NCBI RefSeq assembly: GCF_001435575.1
Contig: NZ_AZEA01000013.1
Location: forward strand, 1-64,000
Origin: Lentilactobacillus sunkii DSM 19904
GTDB taxonomy: Bacteria; Bacillota; Bacilli; Lactobacillales; Lactobacillaceae
DNA length: 64,000 nt
Direction of reading: 5' to 3'
The notes beneath the pieces were generated by a model. That model was not told where the DNA came from. It searched no databases and worked only from the letters and a program-made list of their open reading frames with translations. The translations under genes and the position numbers were made by a program. This document shows positions 27,834-34,625 of the stretch, in pieces (within the stretch, counting starts at the first letter, position 1; every line of letters starts with the position of its first letter).

Positions 27834-28515
27834 GACTCAGTGAATCGATTTGATCGTTAAGCTTTTGCTTCTGCAAAGGAATGTCTTTGATTGCTTGATT
27901 GGCAGTATTTGTCAGATCTTGTAGTTCATCTTTGGCCATTCCATTAACATAATCACGATATTGGGCTTGAGTCAGACTCTGCAGTTTATCCAAGAAATCA
28001 TTTAAATCATTCAATTCTTGTTTTTGTGCTTCATCATCCAAGCCACTCCCGTTTACCTTGTTAATGATCGAATCCTTTTCGTCATTAAGTGCATCCCTTA
28101 CCTCACTAACATTTAGGCTTAGCAATGCAGACTTGATGTCTTGCGTTGAGACTTCCGAGGTTAATGCGTTCTTCAATGAATCCAACCGCTGTTCATCAGA
28201 TGCGATCATTTTATCTTTGACATTAGATAGTTGACTATTGTCCATCTTCTGAATATCCATCTTTAATCTGGTGTAGTCTATGGAATTGCTTTGTTGAGAT
28301 ATTCCGTTGTAAAGATCGTCCTCAGATGAACTTGAGAAAGCCTTAAAAGCGGTGGCCTTTTTCAGTGGTGCTGGGTCATCTTTAACAACCTTTACTATTT
28401 GAGCACGTTGATTACCTATCTCAGACGCGTACGATACAGGTGTCCCTATTGCAGCAAGTAATAACGCCGCCAATAACGTCAAGGATATCCCCTTAACAAT
28501 CCCCGATAAATGCAT
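27811..28515 (-). CDS. secreted helical protein (unrecognised)
   Basis: About 234 residues from ATG 28515 (MHLSGIVKGISLTLL), preceded by TGGAGGAGA. A signal peptide ends near VSYA/SEIG. The mature part is almost entirely charged helix with heptad-like spacing (LKNALTSEVSTQDIKSALLSL; LNDLNDFLDKLQSLTQAQYRDYV in segments), so a coiled-coil or helical bundle is likely. No family recognised. It is the first gene of a two-gene unit with the membrane protein at 26916. Confidence 0.65.
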   Translation of the reverse strand: MHLSGIVKGISLTLLAALLLAAIGTPVSYASEIGNQRAQIVKVVKDDPAPLKKATAFKAFSSSSEDDLYNGISQQSNSIDYTRLKMDIQKMDNSQLSNVKDKMIASDEQRLDSLKNALTSEVSTQDIKSALLSLNVSEVRDALNDEKDSIINKVNGSGLDDEAQKQELNDLNDFLDKLQSLTQAQYRDYVNGMAKDELQDLTNTANQAIKDIPLQKQKLNDQIDSLSHAKGEDT

Positions 28516-28886
28516 AATATCTCCTCCAATGAAATTAGAATAGGTCACATTTTTCAATGCTTGTGAAAAATCATATCATAACGTTTATTAGTTTGCTTAG
28601 ATTTACATCTTTTGAGTTACAATTTGAAGATGCCGTTATCAAAGCATTTCTGATACGTTATTGATTAACGTAATTGTCATATTTTTCATTTATAACTATG
28701 TATAATATTAGTAACACCTAATTTATATTGGCCGTTTTCACAAAGTGATTTCTAATATTTACATTTATTAAGTGATGGATTAATCATTTTCTGCGTTGAT
28801 GCTAAATAAATAGGCCCCATGGATTGGATTTCGCCGATTCATGGGGCCTGTTTTTGCGTATAATATGTACTTAACGAGGTGATTCG
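28516..28886. other. divergent intergenic region with a second terminator-like element
   Basis: A 371-base AT-rich gap between the 28515 gene and the YbaK-like gene. It should contain the promoters of both. The notable item is the hairpin at 28813-28848 followed by TTTTT and TATAAT. No gene is seen. Confidence 0.5.
28813..28864 (+). repeat. terminator/-10 element, copy 2
   Basis: Hairpin GGCCCCATG / CATGGGGCC, then cctgtttttgcgtataat. It matches 26735-26784 in layout and in most bases, with compensatory changes in the stem. No plus-strand gene ends just before it, so as a terminator it is an orphan. Its TATAAT (28859-28864) is well placed to be the -10 of the gene at 28887. Confidence 0.75.
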
Positions 28887-29372
28887 ATGAAGATGGCAAC
28901 AGAACAAGAAGCCCTGGATCTGCTGGATTCGGTGAGCATTACATATCGGCGGGTCGACCACCCTGCCATTTGGACGATGGATGATCCAAACGCACCAAAG
29001 GGACTGCCCGAGGTGAAGAATTTACTATTGAAAGATAAAAAGAGTGATCAGTTCTACTTGTATCTGACTGACAATCACCGGGTGAATTTTAAATCACTAA
29101 CCGACCAGCTCGGCTTGGCTCACAGCCGGCTGAAGTTCGCCAGCGAGGAAGAATTGGAAGCGCATCTCGGCGTGGTGTCGGGCATGGTGACGCCCCTGGC
29201 ATTGATGCATGACAAGGACGACCAGGTGAAGGTGCTGTTGAACAAGTCACTGGAAAGTATGCCGGAAATTTCCACGCATCCTAATGTGAATACCGCAACG
29301 ATATTGATGTCGTATGGGGATTTGTTGAAGGTGCTGGCGGCGATGGGGAAAGTTCCCACGATTATTAATTAA
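28887..29372 (+). CDS. YbaK/ProX-type aminoacyl-tRNA deacylase
   Basis: 161 residues from ATG 28887 after GAGGTG. The protein is a single YbaK/EbsC domain: VDHPAIWTMDD, VKNLLLKDKKSDQFYLYLT, LGLAHSRLKFASEEEL and GxVTPLALMHD. In this family such freestanding domains hydrolyse mischarged tRNA(Pro), most often Ala-tRNA(Pro) for the ProX group. It is cytoplasmic and monocistronic or co-transcribed with the 55-residue gene at 29428. Confidence 0.82.
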   Translation: MKMATEQEALDLLDSVSITYRRVDHPAIWTMDDPNAPKGLPEVKNLLLKDKKSDQFYLYLTDNHRVNFKSLTDQLGLAHSRLKFASEEELEAHLGVVSGMVTPLALMHDKDDQVKVLLNKSLESMPEISTHPNVNTATILMSYGDLLKVLAAMGKVPTIIN

Positions 29373-29427
29373 ATTAAATAACAAAAATCAAGTTGTTTTC
29401 ACGTATCTAATTATTGAGGTGATTAGG

Positions 29428-29595
29428 ATGGAACAACATGTATTTCGAGAAAGCACATTTTATTTGGAATTTAACAACGGCCGGATCTATTATTGTGACA
29501 AAGATGGCGTCAAGGTTCGATGCAATCAGGAACTTGATGACTACTATGGATTGATTGAATACTATATTTTCTCAAAGGAACCAATGGTGTTTTAA
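29428..29595 (+). CDS. small conserved-looking protein, 55 residues
   Basis: ATG at 29428 follows GAGGTGATTAGG. The product begins MEQHVFRESTFYLEFNNG and ends SKEPMVF; it is rich in Tyr and acidic residues, with two Cys. It lies 55 bases after the YbaK-like gene and before a shared terminator. Codon use and ribosome binding site favour a real gene. Function unknown. Confidence 0.6.
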   Translation: MEQHVFRESTFYLEFNNGRIYYCDKDGVKVRCNQELDDYYGLIEYYIFSKEPMVF

Positions 29596-29641
29596 GGTTA
29601 GCTTCCCTTAACTGAATATCAGCTTAAGTGTATTAGGCACG

Positions 29642-29682
29642 AAAAAGCTGGCAACCGGATTTTTTCGGTTGCCAGCTTTTTT
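29642..29682. terminator. bidirectional terminator
   Basis: Perfect stem AAAAAGCTGGCAACCG / CGGTTGCCAGCTTTTT between convergent genes ending at 29595 and 29702. Confidence 0.92.
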
Positions 29683-29701
29683 GCATGTTAATTTCAAATC
29701 A

Positions 29702-30442
29702 TTATTGTGCGGTATATCCACCATCAACCACGAATTCTGAACCGGTTGAGAATGATGACTCATCCGAAGCCAGATACAATGCCATGTTGGCGATTTCTTT
29801 TGGATCTGCCAAACGGCCAACTGGATGAAGCTTCTCCAAAGTTTCTTTGAGTTCAGGATAAGCATCCACCATTGGGGTATGGGCATACCCTGGGTGAATG
29901 GAGTTAACCCGGATTGGATAGTGCTCTTTAGCAGCATACAGAGCGGCGGATTTTGTTAACAAACGAACGCCACCCTTGGCTGCATTGTATGAATAGAGAT
30001 TATCGATTCCGATCAGGCCGGCGATCGATGACAGGTTGATGATCGATCCGCCCTTGTCCTTCATATACTTGATGCCATACTTCGTTCCCAGCATTACCCC
30101 ATCCAAATCAACGGATAATATCTGGTGCCACTTCTCGAGACTTACGTGTTCTGCATCATCGAAGACTAAGATTCCCGCATTGTTAAGCAGGACGTTAACC
30201 GGGCCAAATGCCTCAACGGTCTTTTGGAATACCGGCTCCCAATCTTCTTCTTTGGAAACATCTTGTTTAACGAATATTGCGCTGTCCTTACCAATTTCTT
30301 CCAAAGCACCTTCCGCTTTGGAATCATTGACATCAGTAATTGTAACTTTGGCACCTTCTTGTACAAACAGCTTCGCAGCTGCCAAACCAAATCCACTAAC
30401 CCCACCAGTAACAATTGCAACCTTACCATCTAAACGACTCAT
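29702..30442 (-). CDS. short-chain dehydrogenase/reductase (R-specific alcohol dehydrogenase-like)
   Basis: 246 residues. Cofactor motif TGGVSGFG (12-19), NNAG (87-90), catalytic Ser138/139, Tyr152 and Lys156 (SYNAAK). The C-terminus SEFVVDGGYTAQ is the same as in the R-specific alcohol dehydrogenases of L. brevis and L. kefiri. Asp37 at the end of the second strand favours NAD(H), whereas those enzymes prefer NADP(H). Substrate is probably a ketone, alcohol or diacetyl/acetoin-like compound. A perfect cre-like palindrome upstream predicts CcpA control. Confidence 0.85.
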   Translation of the reverse strand: MSRLDGKVAIVTGGVSGFGLAAAKLFVQEGAKVTITDVNDSKAEGALEEIGKDSAIFVKQDVSKEEDWEPVFQKTVEAFGPVNVLLNNAGILVFDDAEHVSLEKWHQILSVDLDGVMLGTKYGIKYMKDKGGSIINLSSIAGLIGIDNLYSYNAAKGGVRLLTKSAALYAAKEHYPIRVNSIHPGYAHTPMVDAYPELKETLEKLHPVGRLADPKEIANMALYLASDESSFSTGSEFVVDGGYTAQ

Positions 30443-30468
30443 AGCTAGGGCCTCCTTTAATTACTTTT

Positions 30469-30482
30469 AGTAAGCGCTTACT
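30469..30482 (-). promoter_or_regulatory. cre-like site upstream of the SDR gene
   Basis: AGTAAGCGCTTACT is a perfect 14-base palindrome with the core of the CcpA cre consensus (TGTAAGCGCTTACA). It lies 27 bases before the ATG, downstream of the likely promoter, where CcpA binding would block transcription. Confidence 0.75.
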
Positions 30483-30605
30483 TTTATGATGCAAGCATAC
30501 GCCATACTTTATAGTTTGTACAACAAATAGACGTTCGAGTTTTGTTGGGCTTATTAGTGCAACATATGAACATGGAATGCCACAGCACATATATAAACAT
30601 AGTTG

Positions 30606-30634
30606 TTGAAAGCTTTATACCAATTTGGTATAAT
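30606..30634 (+). promoter_or_regulatory. higBA promoter with operator palindrome
   Basis: -35 TTGAAA (30606-30611), 17-base spacer, -10 TATAAT (30629-30634). The perfect inverted repeat TTATACCAA-T-TTGGTATAA (30615-30633) covers the spacer and -10. This is the expected place for autorepression by the HigA antitoxin. Confidence 0.8.
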
Positions 30635-30652
30635 AACTTCGAGGTAAGAGAA

Positions 30653-30976
30653 ATGGAATACTTTGCTGAAACTAGGAAACTCGCTAAAACTTTAAACAAT
30701 CCACGACTACTAGTAAAAAGTTTTGGAACTGATCGTGCCAAAAGAATCCAAGCTCGTCTTGATGAATTTGACGGCGCACAAACTTTACAACAAATTCCTT
30801 CAGATCCCCCACCCCGCTGTCACCGATTACATAACAATTTAGAAGGTAAATTTGCAGTTGATGTAAGTCGTAATTTCCGCATAATTTTTGAAGGGTATGA
30901 TAAAAATGACCGGTTGTCAGTTATCAAGACTGACATTGTGACCATTCAAATATTATCGATTGAGGATTACCATTGA
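30653..30976 (+). CDS. HigB-type toxin (RelE/ParE superfamily)
   Basis: 107 residues from ATG 30653, after GAGGTAAGAG. The fold is that of the plasmid-maintenance killer family: AKRIQARLDEFDGAQTL, CHRLHNNLEGKFAVDVSRNFRIIFE, ending with VTIQILSIEDYH. HigB toxins cleave mRNA at the ribosome. The antitoxin gene follows after 14 bases (toxin first, the usual hig order). Confidence 0.88.
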   Translation: MEYFAETRKLAKTLNNPRLLVKSFGTDRAKRIQARLDEFDGAQTLQQIPSDPPPRCHRLHNNLEGKFAVDVSRNFRIIFEGYDKNDRLSVIKTDIVTIQILSIEDYH

Positions 30977-30990
30977 AGGAGTTGATTGAC

Positions 30991-31332
30991 ATGTTGCATC
31001 GAGAAAATCGAATTCGCCAATATCACACCAGTTCAGCTGCTGATTTGATTAAGGAAACAATGGACTTCTACCACATTACTCAAACCGATCTGGCTGGACG
31101 TCTTGGCGTTAGTCAAAAGCATATTTCTGAGATTCTCCAGCGTAAACGATTTATTAACGAAGTCTTGGCCTTACGAATTGAAAAGGTGATGGGAATTTCC
31201 AGCCAACTGTTGCTTAATTTAGATTCCAGCTTTAAGCTTCGTCGAGCAAAAGACGAAGAACTAGCCAACGATGATGAACAGCATAAATCAGACAACTTCC
31301 TTAAGAGATATGATTGGGTCAATATTGGCTAG
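30991..31332 (+). CDS. HigA-type antitoxin, XRE helix-turn-helix
   Basis: About 113 residues from ATG 30991, with AAGGAG nine bases upstream; an earlier TTG overlaps that ribosome binding site. The helix-turn-helix is ITQTDLAGRLGVSQKHISEILQRKR (in two parts, about residues 29-53). The C-terminal charged tail is longer than in the shortest HigA proteins. It should neutralise HigB and repress the promoter at 30606-30634. Confidence 0.88.
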   Translation: MLHRENRIRQYHTSSAADLIKETMDFYHITQTDLAGRLGVSQKHISEILQRKRFINEVLALRIEKVMGISSQLLLNLDSSFKLRRAKDEELANDDEQHKSDNFLKRYDWVNIG

Positions 31333-31347
31333 ATTCTAAAATCACTT

Positions 31348-31413
31348 ATTTAAACACATAAGACCGTTTCCCGTGCTGTTGACAGCACGGGAAACGGTCT
31401 TATGTGTTTAAAT
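31348..31413. terminator. 66-base perfect palindrome, bidirectional terminator
   Basis: Arms 31348-31379 and 31382-31413 are perfectly complementary over 32 bases with only TG between them. It separates higA (+) from the gene ending at 31414 (-), and the right arm abuts that stop codon. It is far longer and more perfect than the other terminators here. Confidence 0.85.
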
Positions 31414-31836
31414 TTAATATTCACCTGGATACTCAGTGTGCAGTCCCGGTACGCCCAACGTATTGAGCATATCGACCTTGAGATAGTCCAGAATATTCTC
31501 GGGAATCTCTGGATCGATCAGGACAGCGGCGTCTCTGGATGCCACAATGCCCTTGACCAGCTTGCGGTCATTGCCTTCAACTTGGAAGTGCTCCTCGTCG
31601 ACTGGTTCGTATTTGTAACCGAGACCACTTGAAACTCCTTGATTCAATACATCTTCAATAGCCGTGTCCGGATAGTCCTTGTGATGCTGGACAATGCCGA
31701 TAATCTCACCATGACCCCAGTCAAAGATGGAAAAGTTGCCATCCGGATCACTGATCATTCGCGTTAATGTTGGTACGATGTCGTCTAAGTTCTCACGACT
31801 AACTTTTTTGATTTGTTCGTTATTTTCGTCTGCCAT
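31414..31836 (-). CDS. conserved hypothetical cytoplasmic protein, paralogue of 34626
   Basis: 140 residues, acidic, no membrane segment. FSIFDWGHGEIIGIVQHHKDYPDT.. aligns by eye with YHIFDFDNGDVLGLTKTVANTPMD.. of the protein at 34626-35030. A second matching stretch is HFQVEGNDRKLVKGIVASRDAAVLIDPEIPENILDYL against VFKVDDVVKDTIFATHDDCTVFMLVPVTMPDKLRLYV. They form a small family I cannot name. Upstream lies a triple palindrome (31945-32042). Confidence 0.6.
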   Translation of the reverse strand: MADENNEQIKKVSRENLDDIVPTLTRMISDPDGNFSIFDWGHGEIIGIVQHHKDYPDTAIEDVLNQGVSSGLGYKYEPVDEEHFQVEGNDRKLVKGIVASRDAAVLIDPEIPENILDYLKVDMLNTLGVPGLHTEYPGEY

Positions 31837-31944
31837 ATTCTCATCCCATGTCTATAAGTTTTTGCTTTCATGATAAATGCTACAACATTTTGAAGGCGCT
31901 ATCAACTGATGGGATGCCTTGGGTTAATCAGAGATACTTGTGAG

Positions 31945-32042
31945 ATTTTCAGTTCATTGAAAATATTGAGCAAAAATGCCAAAATTTTCAGTCAACTGAA
32001 AATTTAAGCATTTTTCGTTCTAATTTTCACTTCATAGAAAAA
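31945..32042. repeat. three operator-like palindromes at exact 39-base spacing
   Basis: attttcagttcattgaaaat (31945-31964), attttcagtcaactgaaaat (31984-32003) and attttcacttcatagaaaaa (32023-32042). The first two are near-perfect palindromes; the third is degenerate. The spacers differ from each other. The middle copy is embedded in a longer palindrome (AAAAATGC .. GCATTTTT). They lie between the HPr-like gene and the start of the 31414 gene. Confidence 0.75.
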
Positions 32043-32043
32043 A

Positions 32044-32068
32044 GGACGCAGTCAATCTGACCGCATCC
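32044..32068 (-). terminator. terminator of the HPr-like gene
   Basis: Stem GGACGCAGTC / GACCGCATCC (one mismatch) followed by six T on the minus strand; the T-run runs into the third palindrome copy. Confidence 0.8.
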
Positions 32069-32095
32069 CCACTCTACATATTCAGTAATGCCAGA

Positions 32096-32383
32096 CTAAT
32101 CGGCGTCAACCGTAACTTCCTGGACAACGCCATCTTTTTCCAAATGTTCCTTGATCCCGGCAATGGCTTCTTTTTCGTCATCACCACTGGTTGATATTTC
32201 GATGTAGCTGCCCTGCGGAATCCCCAACGACATCACACCCATAATGGACTTTAGATTAACTGTCTTGCCATTATAAGTCACAGTGACGGCCGATACGTAA
32301 TTTTGTGCTGCCATGACCAGGCGGGTTGCCGGCCGTGACATGATACCCGTTTCTGCTAGAACCTTGAATTTGTTCGTCTCCAT
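32096..32383 (-). CDS. HPr-like protein lacking the catalytic histidine (Crh-like)
   Basis: 95 residues. The protein aligns along its whole length with HPr: ETGIMSRPATRLV at the active-site loop and NLKSIMGVMSLGI at the regulatory site. HPr carries His15 in GIHARPAT; here residue 15 is Met (codon ATG) while Arg17 is kept. Ser46, the HPr kinase target, is retained at exactly position 46. That pattern is that of Bacillus Crh, which has Gln15 and acts only as a CcpA co-regulator. It therefore should not carry phosphate for sugar uptake. No ptsI follows it. The C-terminal extension (DGVVQEVTVDAD) is somewhat longer than in HPr. A cre-like site lies upstream. Confidence 0.85.
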   Translation of the reverse strand: METNKFKVLAETGIMSRPATRLVMAAQNYVSAVTVTYNGKTVNLKSIMGVMSLGIPQGSYIEISTSGDDEKEAIAGIKEHLEKDGVVQEVTVDAD

Positions 32384-32734
32384 ATGAATTCGCCTCTTAG
32401 ATTGATTGTGAGTAAAAGTTCAACTAATATATTAAAATGTATTGTAAGCGTTTTCTAAAAAATAATCAATAGGTCTAGCCCATATTTAGTAAACTTAGAG
32501 GAAAAATATAAGAGGTTCGTGAAATTTCATAAAGATTTTTCTGATTTTATCGAACAATCAACATTTTGATTGTTCTTGTCAACCGTTCCAAGGGAATCTT
32601 TAGGCTTCCCATACCAAATCTTTAACACTATTTCAGTCTGAAATCTTTCGTCATTGGATCACAAATTCACTGTAACCGTCCTGCAAAGTTCATCCATTAT
32701 GATGCAGTCACCAAATAAAAAATGAGGTGTTCTT
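32384..32734. other. divergent intergenic region, HPr-like gene / NlpC-P60 gene
   Basis: A 351-base gap. It holds a cre-like site (32442-32456), AT-rich promoter candidates, and a small hairpin AACAATCA / TGATTGTT at about 32554-32575 in the NlpC/P60 leader. No gene is seen. Confidence 0.5.
32442..32456 (+). promoter_or_regulatory. cre-like site upstream of the HPr-like gene
   Basis: TTGTAAGCGTTTTCT fits the cre consensus WTGNAANCGNWNNCW. It lies about 60-75 bases before the HPr-like ATG. Confidence 0.6.
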
Positions 32735-33376
32735 TTGAAACTTAGCAAGACAATTTTGAGCTTCGCCGTTGCCGGTGCCATCATGGGTGGCGCGGTCACA
32801 ACTGCAAGTGCCGATACGTACAACAATGCCGGACAGAATTCTTATAATACCAGCTACAATCAAAGCTACAATGACCAGAATTCTTACAACACCGGGTACA
32901 ACCAGAACTATAATGGTCAAACTTCAAGCAACAACACTTACAACCAGAACTACAGTGGTCAGACAACGACCACCGCTTCAACAACGACTGCCAACAGCAC
33001 AACTTCATCAAAGGCAGACGCAGTGGTCAGCTTAGCCAAACAGCTGGCAACTCAAAACATCCCCTACGTTTGGGGTGGCGAGTCGCTCAACGGAATGGAC
33101 TGCTCCGGTTTGACTGATTATGTCTACCAGAAAGCCGCCGGCATCAGCCTCGGCCACTACACTGTGACTCAGGAAAGCCACGTCACCAAAAAGGCTGTCT
33201 CAGCCGCTCAACCCGGCGACCTGCTGTTCTGGGGCAATGAAGGCGCATCGTACCACGTTGCCATTTATATCGGCAATAACCAGTACGTTGCCGCACCACA
33301 ACCAGGACAAAACGTTGAAGTTGAAACCATCAACTCGGCATTTATGCCAAGCTTTGCCGGCCACGTCAACGGATAA
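32735..33376 (+). CDS. secreted NlpC/P60 cell-wall peptidase
   Basis: 213 residues from a TTG start (AATGAGGTG upstream; MKLSKTILSFAVAGAIMGG). A signal peptide ends near ASA/DTY. Residues 28-78 are a low-complexity Tyr-Asn-Gln repeat (YNTSYNQSYN type), then a Thr-rich linker to about 92. The NlpC/P60 domain has catalytic Cys123 in MDCSG and His174 in SYHVAIYIG. It should hydrolyse D-Glu-gamma-L-dibasic or related bonds in peptidoglycan stem peptides. No SH3 or LysM wall-binding domain is present; the Tyr/Asn repeat may substitute. Confidence 0.88.
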   Translation: MKLSKTILSFAVAGAIMGGAVTTASADTYNNAGQNSYNTSYNQSYNDQNSYNTGYNQNYNGQTSSNNTYNQNYSGQTTTTASTTTANSTTSSKADAVVSLAKQLATQNIPYVWGGESLNGMDCSGLTDYVYQKAAGISLGHYTVTQESHVTKKAVSAAQPGDLLFWGNEGASYHVAIYIGNNQYVAAPQPGQNVEVETINSAFMPSFAGHVNG

Positions 33377-33397
33377 TTCATTTTATGGAACGCAAAT

Positions 33398-33439
33398 AAG
33401 AGGTGCCCTTCCCGATCGATTTCGGAAAGGACACCTCTT
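33398..33439. terminator. terminator between NlpC/P60 gene and tenA
   Basis: Stem AAGAGGTG(C)CCTT / AAGG(A)CACCTCTT with an inner CCGA/TCGG pairing, between convergent genes. Confidence 0.85.
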
Positions 33440-33453
33440 TAATTTGTCGTTGA

Positions 33454-34167
33454 TTAAAGCATTGGCCCGCCCTTGCCATCCAAGGCAACAGCTTTCCAGT
33501 TATCCCAGGTGATTTGCTTGTAGGCAGCATCCCAGAAATACCACTCCAGCAGGCAGCTCTTTAAGAACGTCTGCTTAGCCTGTTCCTGCTCGCGTGGGGT
33601 GGCGGATTCAGCTTCGTGGTCAATGATGTTGAAGAACTGCTGGATGTAGCCATGAGGGCCTTCGAAGTCACCATTTCCCATCGTGAGGAAGGACTTGAAC
33701 GGTTCATCCTGAACTCTGGTTTGAGACTTCATCCATTTACCCAGTTCAATGTACATCCACTCTCCAGCGGCGAATGACGGCAGAATCTGCAGAACACTGT
33801 GGGTTTGAATGGTTGCGGCCATGTGCTGGCGGTACATCTGGTTAATCGGCTGAATCGGTGTCTGCTTGAGGGTCTCCCAATCATGAGGCATTGTTTCAGG
33901 TTCACGGGCCAGCCAGTCACGTAACATGGTTAACTGAAGATCCTGGCGTTTGTGGAATAATAACGCCTGCTCGGTGTTGGTACTGTAGTTGACAAGCGCG
34001 TTGATGATGCCGACTTCGTTGTATTCAAAGGCGATGTCCTGCTCATCGTAGTAGCGGAGCTGGTCCGGGGATAATTCACCATGGATGATTCCCTGGACGA
34101 ATGGGTGCTTTTCATTGGCGATCAGGTACGGCTGGGCTTCAAATAGAATATCTTGTGATAGTGACAT
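33454..34167 (-). CDS. TenA family thiaminase/aminopyrimidine aminohydrolase
   Basis: About 237 residues from ATG 34167 (MSLSQDILFEAQPYLI), after CCAGGAGGA. TenA recycles the pyrimidine moiety of thiamine. The fold markers are FVQGIIHGELSPDQLRYYDEQD near the N-terminus and SCLLEWYFWDAAY near the C-terminus. The position of the catalytic Cys of Bacillus TenA appears to be Ser here (ILPSFAAGEWMYIELG), which would place it nearer the TenA_E subgroup; this rests on alignment by eye. Control by the TPP riboswitch upstream supports the thiamine role. Confidence 0.82.
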   Translation of the reverse strand: MSLSQDILFEAQPYLIANEKHPFVQGIIHGELSPDQLRYYDEQDIAFEYNEVGIINALVNYSTNTEQALLFHKRQDLQLTMLRDWLAREPETMPHDWETLKQTPIQPINQMYRQHMAATIQTHSVLQILPSFAAGEWMYIELGKWMKSQTRVQDEPFKSFLTMGNGDFEGPHGYIQQFFNIIDHEAESATPREQEQAKQTFLKSCLLEWYFWDAAYKQITWDNWKAVALDGKGGPML

Positions 34168-34202
34168 GTTTGTTCCTCCTGGTGTGGCGGGGACTTTGAG
34201 GC

Positions 34203-34244
34203 TAAAAAAATAACATTGGCTTTCTTTTTTGAGCGCCAATGTTA
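34203..34244 (-). terminator. riboswitch expression-platform terminator of tenA
   Basis: Perfect ten-base stem (34211-34220 with 34235-34244) followed by seven T on the minus strand, located between the TPP aptamer and the tenA start. It is an attenuator, not a gene-end terminator. Confidence 0.85.
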
Positions 34245-34363
34245 CTTTGATTAAACGTGCTCGGAGCAACTGACGCTTACTTCTAAGTCAAAATTGATTT
34301 AAATCCAAAACCTGGATTTTAATCAATTCCGCTTTAGAAAACACGTCACCCGTTGCTCCTCGC

Positions 34364-34439
34364 ACTCTGGCACTTCTTTCGGCAGCATCACCTGCATCAA
34401 GTTCAATGGGTATTTCTCAGCCTTTCGGCACCCCAGACC
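34364..34439 (-). ncRNA. TPP riboswitch (THI element)
   Basis: Reading the minus strand: TCTGGGGTGCC, GGCTGAGAAATACCC, TTGAACTTGATGCAGGTGATGC, then GAAGTGCCAGA (each quoted in part). These are the conserved THI-box blocks in the right order, and TCTGG/CCAGA close helix P1. A second interaction is visible: GGAGCAAC just 3' of the aptamer (34352-34359) is complementary to GTTGCTCC at 34263-34270, a likely part of the switching helix. Confidence 0.92.
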
Positions 34440-34465
34440 ACGGTTTATTTTGTTTTACACCATTG

Positions 34466-34494
34466 ATTATATGTGGGGTGATTAGAAAAGACAA
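34466..34494 (-). promoter_or_regulatory. promoter of the tenA riboswitch transcript
   Basis: On the minus strand -35 TTGTCT (34489-34494), 17-base spacer, -10 TATAAT (34466-34471), placing the start just upstream of the aptamer. Confidence 0.75.
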
Positions 34495-34625
34495 CTAAAA
34501 TTGGTGATTGAGATAATTCAATTTGAATTGTGCTCGCTTGGTGAATGTTGTATGCTATAACCAATTTATTTGGAATCACGAAGCCCCCTGGTAATCAATG
34601 AACACATGTTAGGAGTTTTTAAATA

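Noticed and set aside
31945-32042. CRISPR array
   Set aside because: Period of 39 with three units looks suggestive, but repeats are short palindromes that decay quickly, there are only two spacers, and no cas gene is near.
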